Shown here: positions 17,722 through 25,144 of the stretch, piece after piece
How positions within the stretch are numbered: position 1 is the stretch's first letter
Layout: each line of letters opens with the position of its first letter
Source: SZUA-430 sp964561925
GTDB lineage: Bacteria; Pseudomonadota; Alphaproteobacteria; Micropepsales; Micropepsaceae
DNA: 30,326 bases
Assembly (NCBI GenBank): GCA_964561925.1
Contig: CAZLRW010000045.1
Coordinates: forward strand, 1 to 30,326
Direction: 5' to 3'
The notes under the pieces: generated by a model
Seen by the model: only the letters and a program-made list of their open reading frames with translations
Databases searched by the model: none
Told to the model about the DNA's origin: nothing
Position numbers and translations under genes: made by a program

Positions 17722-17760
17722 TTGACATTGTAAGTCGTATTGGTAAGTATGTACTTACCA
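17722..17760 (+). promoter_or_regulatory. Promoter with overlapping dyad operator, copy B
   Basis: TTGACA at 17722-17727 is a good -35 element. Sixteen bp on, TAAGTA (17744-17749) could be the -10, and it lies inside the dyad TGGTAAGTATGTACTTACCA (17741-17760; 9-bp arms, 2-base centre). The dyad ends 23 bp before the ATG at 17784. Binding there would block RNA polymerase, so a repressor is expected. The same motif controls the gene at 16999. Confidence 0.65.
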
Positions 17761-17783
17761 TATATCGTCAGAGGATTCTGCAC

Positions 17784-18326
17784 ATGCTGGCTCGATTGTT
17801 CGTTGCAGGCGCGGTGACCTTCGGGATTGGTATCTTCGAAGCGAACGCGGACGCCAGTTGTGGCCGGCGGACGCTCACCAAAGAAGTTGTTGTCGCGACG
17901 GACGCAAGGACGGCATGGGCGCTGTGGACCACCAACGAGGGGGCGCAGAGTTTCTTTCCCGGCGCTCGCAACGGTACCAATATTCAACTTCGCCCGGGAG
18001 GGCCTTACGAGTTCTTCTTTCTTCCGAACAACGAGCGTGGCATGCGCGGCTGCGATGGCTGCGTCATACTTGGCTACCAAGAAGGCGTGATGCTGTCCTT
18101 CACGTGGACAAATCGCCCAGAGATGGTGGTGCGTCCGCACCGGACGCACGTCGTTCTCCACTTCGATGAGCTGGGGCCAAAACGCACCCGGGTCACCTTC
18201 GTACAGGACGGATGGGGCACCGGTGCGGACTGGGACATTGCCTACTCGTACTTCGACCACGGATGGACGCGAGTCCTTGAGGCGTATAAGGCCTATGTAG
18301 ACGGAACAACACATCAACGCGGATAG
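17784..18326 (+). CDS. SRPBCC (AHSA1-like) domain protein with a signal peptide
   Basis: This 180-residue protein has an N-terminal export signal (MLARLFVAGAVTFGIGIFEANADA, residues 1-24) followed by an AHSA1-type START-like fold: TKEVVVATDARTAWALWTTNEGAQSFFPG at the front, a GGPYEFFF strand, VILGYQEGVMLSFTW, HVVLHFDELGPKRTRVTFVQDGWG, and a C-terminal helix YFDHGWTRVLEAYKAYV. AHSA1-like proteins are usually cytoplasmic and often paired with ArsR regulators (as at 29093), so an exported copy is unusual. AGAGGA precedes the ATG. The gene for the TraB/GumN-like protein starts 30 bp downstream. Ligand unknown. Confidence 0.85.
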   Translation: MLARLFVAGAVTFGIGIFEANADASCGRRTLTKEVVVATDARTAWALWTTNEGAQSFFPGARNGTNIQLRPGGPYEFFFLPNNERGMRGCDGCVILGYQEGVMLSFTWTNRPEMVVRPHRTHVVLHFDELGPKRTRVTFVQDGWGTGADWDIAYSYFDHGWTRVLEAYKAYVDGTTHQRG

Positions 18327-18356
18327 CGCCGGTCGTCGTAGCTTCAGGAGCGGGTC

Positions 18357-19820
18357 GTGCGAGTCCTTCGATACTTCCTAATGACCGTAGTCGTCACGAC
18401 AGCGTTGCTCGCAGGCTACGTGCTGTGGGCTGGATTGCCGGCAGTCCCGAGTTATGTCGCGGACGCGAGCCGAGCCGACGAACTGCCGATCATGTCCGGG
18501 GCGGCCTACGGCGAGGTTTCATCCTCTCACAGACGACCCTACGTCTATTCCGTGGCAATGCCACCCGGCGCCGCGCTCGTGTTCGGGGCAGAGCACACGA
18601 AAGATCCCAACAACCCGCAACTCGGCGAAATCCGTGTCCAATGGTCCCAGTTCCGACCCACGGTCGCATTGATTGAGGGGCGCATGGGGTTCGTCCCGCC
18701 GATCTTCGCCGATCCGATCCGCGAGCACGGCGAGTCGGGCGCCGTGGCGCAGTTGGCGCATCGGACCGGAACGCGTGTCTTCTCGTGGGAGATGCCGCTC
18801 GAGCGCGAGATCGCCGAGGCGCGACGTGGATTCACCGCAGAACAAGCGGCACTCTACTTCGTTTTGCGTCCCTACTTCAGCAACCTTCGACATGGCAAAC
18901 CCGATAATCCGGATGCGGCGGTCGAAGAACTCCGAGCAAAGCGAACGCAGTGGCCGGGGCTGGAAGGCACATTGCCCGACATTGCGACGATCGACCGGCT
19001 CTGGCGCCGCGACTTCGCCGGTCTTCCAGACTGGCGCGACACCTCGGACGTGTTCGGGCTGCCCGGCTATCTCGCTGACATCGGCGAGAACATCAGCGCG
19101 GCTCGAGATCGGCACCTCGTCGCCGTCATCATCGAGCTTACGGAGAGGGGCGAGCGCGTGTTCGTCGCGGCGGGCTCGGCGCATGCGGTCAAGATAGAGC
19201 CGGCTCTCGGCGCGAACCGCGGAGTCCTAAGGCGCGCAGTCGCGCCGGCCGGTCGCGGGTGGTGCGCGCGTGAAGGCTTCGATCGCGTCCCAGGTGCGCT
19301 CGCCCTTCAGATCGCGCAGCAGCATGTGGAAGCCGTCGGCGTAGCAGACGACCTCGCGCGTGCCCGGCATTTCGACGGCGGCTTGCTTGATGGGTTCCGA
19401 GGGCACGACTTCGTCGTCCGGCGCGTAGACGACCATCGTGGGGATCTGCACGGCCGCCCTCATCCGCCAGGCCGCTTCCATCAGGTCGACGAGGCCGTCG
19501 ATGGCGTCGATGCGCGTCGCTTTGATCACGTAGGGGTCGCGGCCGAGCGCGATCAGCATGTTCTCGTTGTCCGACGGGCGGATGTTGAGGCCGCGACCGG
19601 TGAGGCGGCTGCCCGGCGCGATCTGCATCATGATCCAGAGCGCGGAACGTTTGATCACGTCGAGGTTCGACCAGCCCCAAAGCGCGGGCGACACCAGGAT
19701 CAATCCGTCGGCGATCGGCTCGCTTCGGCCCGCGGCGGCGAGCATGGAGACGGCGCCGCCCATGCTCTCGCCGAGCAAGAACAGTTTCGCGTTCGGATGG
19801 CGGGCGCGGACGAGGTTTAA
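18357..19820 (+). CDS. TraB/GumN-like protein reading through into antisense of next gene
   Basis: The frame starts with GTG 18357 (AGGAG 6 bases upstream) and encodes one N-terminal membrane anchor (residues 5-28). A TraB/GumN-like domain follows: LVFGAEHTKDPNNPQLGEI (74-92), FRPTVALIEGRMGF (99-112), FVAAGSAHAVKIEPAL (269-284). In relatives the chain ends soon after this last motif. Here the frame has no stop until 19818-19820, adding about 200 residues that are the antisense of the hydrolase gene and look non-native. The conserved part therefore ends near 19218. Family members are putative metal-dependent proteases or haem-binding proteins; function is not established. The natural stop was probably lost by deletion or replacement of the 3' end. 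Confidence 0.65.
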   Translation: MRVLRYFLMTVVVTTALLAGYVLWAGLPAVPSYVADASRADELPIMSGAAYGEVSSSHRRPYVYSVAMPPGAALVFGAEHTKDPNNPQLGEIRVQWSQFRPTVALIEGRMGFVPPIFADPIREHGESGAVAQLAHRTGTRVFSWEMPLEREIAEARRGFTAEQAALYFVLRPYFSNLRHGKPDNPDAAVEELRAKRTQWPGLEGTLPDIATIDRLWRRDFAGLPDWRDTSDVFGLPGYLADIGENISAARDRHLVAVIIELTERGERVFVAAGSAHAVKIEPALGANRGVLRRAVAPAGRGWCAREGFDRVPGALALQIAQQHVEAVGVADDLARARHFDGGLLDGFRGHDFVVRRVDDHRGDLHGRPHPPGRFHQVDEAVDGVDARRFDHVGVAAERDQHVLVVRRADVEAATGEAAARRDLHHDPERGTFDHVEVRPAPKRGRHQDQSVGDRLASARGGEHGDGAAHALAEQEQFRVRMAGADEV

Positions 19821-20165
19821 GAACGTGCGCGCGTCCTCCGCCATCACTTCGTGGCCCGGCCAGCGGCCGTTGCCTTCGGTGCGGCCGAAGCCGCGCTGAT
19901 CGAAGGCGTAGGTCGCGATGCCCTTGGCCTGCCAGTGTTTCGCGGCGCCTTCGATGAACCGGCCGTAGTCGTTCATGCCGTGGAGCGCGACGATGACGGT
20001 GCGGGCGTTCTCAGCCGGCCACGCGCTCATGCCCAACACGTAACCGTCGTGCGCCTGCCAGTGACCCTCGTCGACGAAGCGCGGCGCCGTCGGCCCGGGG
20101 CCGGGCGCGAGACGTTCGGCGACGCAGGCGGTGAGTAGGAGTGACAGCATGACAACTAGAAGCAA
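19227..20165 (-). CDS. Lipoprotein alpha/beta hydrolase (monoacylglycerol lipase-like)
   Basis: This 312-residue serine hydrolase has a short lipoprotein signal: starting from TTG 20165 the sequence MLLVVMLSLLLTAC has the lipobox LTAC with Cys14. The hydrolase domain has the oxyanion region VALHGMNDYGRFIEG, the nucleophile elbow LLGESMGGAVSM, the acid at VVYAPDDEVVP and the His at YADGFHMLLRD, all in the order of the Hydrolase_4/lysophospholipase group. It probably acts on acylglycerols or related esters at a membrane. The TTG start is favoured because GGGGGGAAGGG precedes it; that sequence is part of the palindromic repeat at 20163-20314. An ATG at 20150 would leave only eight residues before the Cys. 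The frame extends further upstream only through the repeat. Confidence 0.85.
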   Translation of the reverse strand: MLLVVMLSLLLTACVAERLAPGPGPTAPRFVDEGHWQAHDGYVLGMSAWPAENARTVIVALHGMNDYGRFIEGAAKHWQAKGIATYAFDQRGFGRTEGNGRWPGHEVMAEDARTFLNLVRARHPNAKLFLLGESMGGAVSMLAAAGRSEPIADGLILVSPALWGWSNLDVIKRSALWIMMQIAPGSRLTGRGLNIRPSDNENMLIALGRDPYVIKATRIDAIDGLVDLMEAAWRMRAAVQIPTMVVYAPDDEVVPSEPIKQAAVEMPGTREVVCYADGFHMLLRDLKGERTWDAIEAFTRAPPATGRRDCAP

Positions 20166-20314
20166 GCCCTTCCCCCCTTGAGGGGGAAGGTGGATCGCCG
20201 CGAAGCGGCGAGACGGATGGGGGGCCGACGCGTGACGTGCGGCGCGTGTCAGCCCCCCATCAGTAACGCGCGTTCCGCGCGTGCCAGCTTCCCCCTCAAG
20301 GGGGGAAGCGCTTG
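20163..20314. repeat. MITE-like palindromic repeat with nested hairpins
   Basis: The 27-bp ends 20163-20189 and 20288-20314 are inverted copies with one mismatch; their inner 21 bp are identical, and each is a hairpin built on CTTCCCCC/GGGGGAAG. Inside are CGCCGC-GAA-GCGGCG (20196-20210) and a 10-bp dyad GATGGGGGGC/GCCCCCCATC (20216-20225, 20252-20261). The element fills the gap between the uracil-DNA glycosylase stop and the hydrolase start. It has no coding capacity, which suggests a MITE or a structured RNA element. Confidence 0.8.
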
Positions 20315-20332
20315 ATGTTTGGCGTGTCTTGC

Positions 20333-20926
20333 TCATTGCCGTCTCAAGATACGCGAGATGCGGCGGCGGAGGTGTGGCAGCAACTCCGCTTCGAACCAGG
20401 GATTTTTCTTGATCCAGGCGTTGTTGCGCCACGAGGGATGCGGCAGCGGGATGGTTTCCGGGCCGTAGTCGCGCCAGGCTTCGACGGTTTCGGTGAGCGT
20501 CTCCTGGGTGCGCCCCTTCAAATGCCAGGCTTGCGAATACTGGCCGACGAGCAGCGTCAGTTCGACGTTCTTCAGTTTCGCGAACACCTTGTCGCGCCAG
20601 GCGGGGGCGCATTCCTTGCGCGGGGGCAAGTCGCCGCCCTTCGCGTCCAGGCCCGGGAAGCAGAAGCCCATCGGCACGATCGCGATCTTCGTATCGTCAT
20701 AGAACGTCTCCTTGTCGACGCCCATCCATTCGCGCAAGCGATCGCCGGAGGGATCGGTGAACGGCATACCGCTTGCGTGCACGCGGGTGCCGGGGGCTTG
20801 GCCCGCGATGACGATGCGGGCGGTTTCCTTCGCGCGGATTACGGGCCGCGGTTCGTGCGGCAGATGCGCGGCGCAGATTTGGCAGGCGCGGATGTCGGTC
20901 AGCAACCGCGTGAATGCCGCGGTCAT
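20333..20926 (-). CDS. Uracil-DNA glycosylase family protein
   Basis: This 197-residue protein belongs to the uracil-DNA glycosylase superfamily, which removes uracil or related bases from DNA. The uracil-binding pocket motif is IAGQAPGTRVH (residues 40-50) with Asp58, and the second active-site motif is LPHPSWRNN (161-169). Four Cys (15, 18, 89, 106) are spaced as in iron-sulfur-containing family 4 or 5 enzymes, so a cluster is likely. The catalytic Asp of classical UNG is not evident, as usual in these families. It is on the minus strand between AtuA and the hydrolase genes, with no obvious functional link. Confidence 0.85.
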   Translation of the reverse strand: MTAAFTRLLTDIRACQICAAHLPHEPRPVIRAKETARIVIAGQAPGTRVHASGMPFTDPSGDRLREWMGVDKETFYDDTKIAIVPMGFCFPGLDAKGGDLPPRKECAPAWRDKVFAKLKNVELTLLVGQYSQAWHLKGRTQETLTETVEAWRDYGPETIPLPHPSWRNNAWIKKNPWFEAELLPHLRRRISRILRRQ

Positions 20927-20936
20927 GCGAAGGAAA

Positions 20937-21000
20937 TCTCACACAATGAAACAATGAGACAATGACGACTCGCATTGTTCCATTGTTGCATTGTGTGAGA
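20937..21000. repeat. 28-bp inverted repeat built from tandem ACAATG units
   Basis: Arms 20937-20964 and 20973-21000 match at 25 of 28 positions, with an 8-base loop. Each arm contains ACAATG three times at 8-bp spacing. The structure fills most of the gap between the AtuA-family stop (21006) and the next start (20926), so it may terminate or stabilise the transcript, although no T-run follows. Confidence 0.75.
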
Positions 21001-21005
21001 CCCTT

Positions 21006-22799
21006 TCAGTCGGCCACTTCGCGCGCGATGGCGTCGGTGACGGGCACCGGGAACTCGAGCAGTTGCTGGGCGAGCGCTTTGCCTTGCGGGTCGTTGCGGA
21101 GGCTCGCGATGCCGCCGCCGCCGAGCGCGTCGTGCAGCAGGAAGTTCATGGCGTGCGTGCCGGGCAGGTCCCAGCGTTCGACTTTGCCTTTGCCGCCTTC
21201 GAAGAGATGGGCGAACCACTTCGCGACCGCGCCTTCGCTCAGCGCCGCGCGGATGTAGGGCGCGTAGGCCGGTTTGCGCGCCATGACGCCGATGTTCGAA
21301 TTGTTGCCCTTGTCGCCGGAGCGGGCGAACGCGAGCTTGATGAGCGGCACGGTCGCCGCGGTCGGCTCCGCCTTCGCGTCGACCGCCGGGCGCACGAGCA
21401 TTTTCGGATCGAAGCCGCCCGACGTGTCGATCACCGCGGGGAAGCTGTCGCCGGCGACGTGGACGGTGACCGCGACCTCCCTCTTCGGGACCAGGCACGA
21501 GAAGTGGCGCACGACCGGCGTCACCTTGGGCCTGAGGCCCGCGTAGCCCGATGTGCCGGGCGCGAACGACGTGCCCGACGACGTGAGTTCGCGCATCATG
21601 ATTTCGAGCGGTTCTTTGCGCGTGTGTTTGGCGGCGAGTTTCAGGATCGCCTCGCGCGCGCCGACCTTGTGCTTGTGCGCGCCGTAGGAATCCTCATCGC
21701 CCAGGACTTCGATGCTCGTCTCCGTGAACGGGCCCCAATTGCGCTGGCGTAGGATGCCTTCCATGCGCTTCAACACGGCCTCGCCCGTGCGCCTTGCCTT
21801 CGCGGCGGCGTCGATGCCGCCGATCGCGACGAGGTTGCCGACGCGGAAGCCGTCCTCATACGTGGTCGAGCATTTGTACGTCGCGGTCGGCGGATAGCCC
21901 TTCGCGTTCGAGACGCGCACGCGATCCTTGCCGATCTGCTCGATCTTCACGTGGGAGAAATCGCAGACGACGTCGGGCAGCATGTAGGCTTGCGGGTCGC
22001 CGATTTCGTAGAGCATCTGCTCGCCGACCGTGCCCACGCTGACGAGGCCGCCGGTGCCGTCCGGCTTCGTCGCGACGAACGAGCCGTCGGGCGAAACCTC
22101 GGCGATCGCATATCCGATCGACTCCCACTCGGGCACTTGGTCCCAGTCGGTGAAGATGCCGCCGCAGGCTTGCGCGCCGCATTCGACGATGTGGCCGGCG
22201 AGGCTTCCGCCTGCGAGTTTGTCGACGTCTTTCGGGCCCCAGCCGAATTCGTGGATGCAGGCGCCGAGCGTGACCGCCGAGTCCACGCAGCGGCCGGTGA
22301 TGACGACGTCCGCGCCCTTTGCCAACGCCGCCGCGACCGGGAAGCCACCGAGATAGGCGTTCATGCTGATCGGCTTTTCGGGCAGGCTTGCGCCCGTGAA
22401 CATCTCCTTGACGCCTTGCGCCTTCCACTTCTCGAGCTGCGGCAGCACGTCGTCGCCGTCGACGTAGGCGACCTTCAACGCCACGCCTTGCTTGGCGAGC
22501 AGCGCTTCGAGCGCCGCGGCACACGCCTTTGGGTTCACGCCGCCCGCGTTCGCGATGACCTTGATCTTCTTCGCCGCGACGTCGCGCGCGATGCCGGCCA
22601 TCGTGACGGTGACGAAGTCGTGCGCGTAGCCCGCGTTCGGGTCCTTCTCCCGCGCGCGCGCCATGATCGACATCGTGATCTCGGCCAGGTAGTCGAACAC
22701 GAGATAGTCGATGTCGCCCTTCGTCACGAGCTGGGGCGCGGAAGTGAAACTGTCCCCCCAGAAGCCCGATGCGCAACCGATGCGGATGGTTTTGGTCAT
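21006..22799 (-). CDS. AtuA-family (DUF1446) acyclic terpene utilization-like protein
   Basis: This 597-residue protein has the N-terminal AtuA/DUF1446 domain (IRIGCASGFWGDSFTSAPQL, YLAEITMSIMAR, NAGGVNPKACA, ADVVITGRCVDSAVTLGAC, GGIFTDW) and, from about residue 490, the separate AtuA-like C-terminal domain (LAFARSGDKGNNSNIGVMAR, HLFEGGKGKVERWDLPG, NFLLHDALGGGG). AtuA is required for citronellol and geraniol breakdown in Pseudomonas, but its biochemical role is not settled. Two-domain fusions are common. Acyl-CoA dehydrogenase and CoA-transferase genes lie in the same region, consistent with branched-chain or terpenoid acyl-CoA catabolism. Confidence 0.9.
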   Translation of the reverse strand: MTKTIRIGCASGFWGDSFTSAPQLVTKGDIDYLVFDYLAEITMSIMARAREKDPNAGYAHDFVTVTMAGIARDVAAKKIKVIANAGGVNPKACAAALEALLAKQGVALKVAYVDGDDVLPQLEKWKAQGVKEMFTGASLPEKPISMNAYLGGFPVAAALAKGADVVITGRCVDSAVTLGACIHEFGWGPKDVDKLAGGSLAGHIVECGAQACGGIFTDWDQVPEWESIGYAIAEVSPDGSFVATKPDGTGGLVSVGTVGEQMLYEIGDPQAYMLPDVVCDFSHVKIEQIGKDRVRVSNAKGYPPTATYKCSTTYEDGFRVGNLVAIGGIDAAAKARRTGEAVLKRMEGILRQRNWGPFTETSIEVLGDEDSYGAHKHKVGAREAILKLAAKHTRKEPLEIMMRELTSSGTSFAPGTSGYAGLRPKVTPVVRHFSCLVPKREVAVTVHVAGDSFPAVIDTSGGFDPKMLVRPAVDAKAEPTAATVPLIKLAFARSGDKGNNSNIGVMARKPAYAPYIRAALSEGAVAKWFAHLFEGGKGKVERWDLPGTHAMNFLLHDALGGGGIASLRNDPQGKALAQQLLEFPVPVTDAIAREVAD

Positions 22800-22819
22800 G
22801 GGCCGAACCTCTGTCGACG

Positions 22820-23197
22820 TTAGCGGATCAATTCAATTTCGACACTGTGCGGCAAGCCCACCCATGCCGCCTCGGCGCACAATGCGGGGCGCCCGGTGCT
22901 CATCGCGAGAGCCAAACAAAACCGATCGCCGAGCGACAGGCCCGCCGAGCGCGTCAAAGGACGCAGCAAAGCCGCAATCAACGCATGCTTCGCCGAGACC
23001 GGCACGACGACGATGGGAAGACGCCTCACCTCGGCAAGCACCTCGGCTGGATCGCGTCCCCACTCCGTCGCCTTCGTCAGCACCTCTCCCAAATTCACCG
23101 CCGACAACAAGGCGTCGTCCAACCGGTCGACGACTTTATCGGCGCCCGGTTCGCCACGGATGAAGGCGATCAACGCGCTGGCGTCGAGGACCGTCAC
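22820..23197 (-). CDS. vapC: PIN-domain toxin (VapC/FitB-like)
   Basis: This 125-residue PIN endoribonuclease toxin starts at GTG 23197, which overlaps the antitoxin stop by 4 bases (GTGA), so the two are translationally coupled. The acidic active site is Asp5 (TVLDASALIA), Glu38 (VNLGEVLTK) and Asp91 (LSLGDRFCLALA). The fourth position, normally Asp in a T-A-D-x-x-W motif, is Glu109 (LCAEAAW). A longer open frame runs upstream to 23392 but lies across the antitoxin gene and is a shadow. Toxins of this class cleave tRNA or other RNA, but the target here cannot be predicted. Confidence 0.88.
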   Translation of the reverse strand: MTVLDASALIAFIRGEPGADKVVDRLDDALLSAVNLGEVLTKATEWGRDPAEVLAEVRRLPIVVVPVSAKHALIAALLRPLTRSAGLSLGDRFCLALAMSTGRPALCAEAAWVGLPHSVEIELIR

Positions 23198-23547
23198 TCC
23201 TCGCCCCACATCTCGCGCCGTTCCGACAGAAACTTGTCGACCGCGGACTCTTTGCTGTCGGCGAACATCTCTCGAAGCCTCTGCAGAGCGGCCTGAGCAT
23301 CGGGCTTCAGCGCACGGCGTTCCCGGGGCGTCAACCGATCCTTCGACGGTCCTTTTGCCTTGCTTGCCAGGCCTTGCACCTTCTTCAACCAACCTCTGTC
23401 GCCGGCTCTTGCGGCGCCGCTTTTTTCCAGCCCCTCCAGAACGAGGCGCCGCGCCTCAGCTTCCATGCTGCGCCCGTTGGCGGCGGCCTGCCGGCGCAAG
23501 CGGTCGCGCTCCCGGTCGGGAAAGCTGCGTATCGTCAAGGTCGCCAT
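23194..23547 (-). CDS. vapB: Ribbon-helix-helix antitoxin (VapB/FitA-like)
   Basis: The N-terminus MATLTIRSFPDRERDRLRRQ followed by NGRSMEAEARRLVLE is the FitA-type ribbon-helix-helix DNA-binding domain, which binds its own promoter as a dimer. The rest (residues about 45-117) is charged and probably wraps the toxin; the end REMWGEE overlaps the toxin start. At 117 residues it is longer than most VapB proteins (70-90). A good ribosome site (AGGGGAG) precedes the ATG. Two TGCTAGCA palindromes lie just upstream and are the likely autoregulatory operator. Confidence 0.88.
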   Translation of the reverse strand: MATLTIRSFPDRERDRLRRQAAANGRSMEAEARRLVLEGLEKSGAARAGDRGWLKKVQGLASKAKGPSKDRLTPRERRALKPDAQAALQRLREMFADSKESAVDKFLSERREMWGEE

Positions 23548-23575
23548 CTTTTCTCCCCTCTCTGAGAGATCATAG

Positions 23576-23594
23576 TGCTAGCAAAATGCTAGCA
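23576..23594 (-). promoter_or_regulatory. vapB autoregulatory operator, two TGCTAGCA palindromes
   Basis: Two identical 8-bp palindromes TGCTAGCA at 23576-23583 and 23587-23594 lie one helical turn apart (11 bp), about 30 bp upstream of vapB and next to a TTGACG element (23603-23598, minus strand). Tandem short palindromes in this position fit cooperative binding by a ribbon-helix-helix antitoxin. The promoter overlaps the last codons of the acyl-CoA dehydrogenase gene. Confidence 0.65.
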
Positions 23595-23599
23595 AACCG

Positions 23600-24748
23600 T
23601 CAACCCAGCGACTTCAACAGACTGCGCGCGATGACCAGTTGCTGCACTTGGCTCGTCCCTTCGTAAATCCGGAAGATGCGGACGTCGCGGTAGAAGCGTT
23701 CGACGCCGTAGTCGCTGACGTAGCCGGCGCCGCCGTGGATTTGGACGGCGCGGTCGGCGACGCGGCCGACCATTTCGCTCGCGAAATACTTCGCGCAGGC
23801 CGCCTCCATCGTGACGCTCTCGCCCGCGTCGCGTTTCCTCGCCGCGTCCAGCACCATCGCGCGCGCCGCGTAGGCTTCGGTCTTCGAATCCGCGAGCATC
23901 GCCTGGATGAGCTGGAACTCGGCGATCTTCTGCCCGAACTGTTCGCGTTCGAGCGCGTATTTCGCGGCGTCGCGGATCAGGCGCTCGGCGACGCCGACGC
24001 AGACGGCGGAGATGTGCAGGCGGCCGCGGTCGAGCACCTGCATGGAAATGCGGAAGCCTTGACCCTCTTGGCCCAAGAGGCAGCTTGCCGGCACGCGGGC
24101 GTCCTCGAACACGACGTCGCAAATGTGCGCGCCCTGCTGGCCCATCTTGCGTTCGGGTTTGCCGATCGTGATGCCCTTCAAATGCGACGGCACGAAGAAG
24201 GCGCTGATGCCCCCTGCCCCTTTGTTGCCGGGATCGGTGCGCGCCATCAGCGTGAAGACGGACGCCTTGTTCGCGTTCGTGATGTAGCGCTTCGTGCCGT
24301 TGACGACGTAGGCGTCGCCGTCGCGGATCGCGGTCGTGCGCAGCGAGGCCGCGTCCGAGCCGGCGCCGGGCTCGGTCAAGCAGAAGCTCGCGATCGCCTC
24401 GCCGCTGGCGAGTTTCGGCAGCCACTCGCGCTTTTGATCGTCGCGGCCGAACATGACGACGCCCTGGCTGCCGATGCCGACATTCGTGCCGATGACGGAG
24501 CGGAACGCGGGGCTGGTCTGGCCGAGTTCGAAGCAGACCAGAACCTCCTCCTCCATGGTGAGGCCCAGGCCGCCGTACTCCGCCGGGATCGACATGCCGA
24601 AGAGGCCGAGTTCGCGCAGATCGCGCACCACGTCGTCGGGCACCAGGTCGTCGCGCGCGACCTTGTCCTCGAGCGGCACGAGGCGCTCGCTCACGAAGCG
24701 GCGAACGGAAGCGATCAGATGGTTGCGGGTTTCGAGGTCGAGGGGCAT
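23600..24748 (-). CDS. Acyl-CoA dehydrogenase
   Basis: This 382-residue flavoenzyme introduces a trans-2,3 double bond into an acyl-CoA and passes electrons to ETF. It has the FAD and substrate motifs FCLTEPGAGSDAASLRT and YITNA, the helix DRGRLHISAVCVGVAERL, REQFGQKIAEFQLIQAMLAD, AVQIHGGAGYVSDYGVERFYRD, and the C-terminal FRIYEGTSQVQQLVIAR, where the Glu of YEGTS is the usual catalytic base of short-chain and related dehydrogenases. Length is normal. It is first in the leftward series that includes the toxin-antitoxin genes and the AtuA-family gene. Substrate chain type is not predictable. Confidence 0.94.
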   Translation of the reverse strand: MPLDLETRNHLIASVRRFVSERLVPLEDKVARDDLVPDDVVRDLRELGLFGMSIPAEYGGLGLTMEEEVLVCFELGQTSPAFRSVIGTNVGIGSQGVVMFGRDDQKREWLPKLASGEAIASFCLTEPGAGSDAASLRTTAIRDGDAYVVNGTKRYITNANKASVFTLMARTDPGNKGAGGISAFFVPSHLKGITIGKPERKMGQQGAHICDVVFEDARVPASCLLGQEGQGFRISMQVLDRGRLHISAVCVGVAERLIRDAAKYALEREQFGQKIAEFQLIQAMLADSKTEAYAARAMVLDAARKRDAGESVTMEAACAKYFASEMVGRVADRAVQIHGGAGYVSDYGVERFYRDVRIFRIYEGTSQVQQLVIARSLLKSLG

Positions 24749-25144
24749 GCGGCGGTCCTTGACTCCATTGGCATTTCGAAAACGGATGCAGTCCGTGCCA
24801 TCACGCTATCACATCGGCGGAATTCTGCGGTTTCTGGTGTCACGTGTTCACGACAACAACCATTTTGGCTAGAACGTAATGCGAACCGACTCTGGAGTCG
24901 ATGTGACGCACTGTGGGCTGAGGGGCGGCCTCGTCGACAACGTAGCGGCTGACCCGAATGGATTGAGGGGTGCTATGCCATCGGTGGATTTTAGATTCCC
25001 TACCAGCAAGAGCGAGCCCTTGTTTGCTGGTGGATCGCTAGCTCTTCAAGTCTGTGCACACAAGTCTTGTCGAGCACTGCGATGGCATCGACTTCTCGGC
25101 TAGGCTTGATCGTCGCCGACATTTACGAATCTACGAGGACGCCT
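24749..25144. other. 396-bp gene-free left boundary of the AT-richer island
   Basis: No gene is supportable here. Base composition falls from about here rightward. The perfect dyad CGACTC-TG-GAGTCG at 24887-24900 lies 245 bp before the DUF262 start and may be regulatory. No tRNA remnant, integrase or direct repeat shared with the right boundary near 28960 was recognised. Confidence 0.5.

Noticed and set aside
19227..20612. 461-residue version of the lipoprotein hydrolase
   Set aside because: The extension runs through the palindromic repeat and the glycosylase gene; the lipoprotein signal places the start at 20165 or 20150.
22820..23392. 190-residue version of the toxin with an upstream extension
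   Set aside because: The extra 65 residues lie over the antitoxin gene in another frame; GTG 23197 with the GTGA overlap fits the family.
23639..24952. 437-codon plus-strand frame over the acyl-CoA dehydrogenase
   Set aside because: Antisense of a clear flavoenzyme with all family motifs; no own signals.
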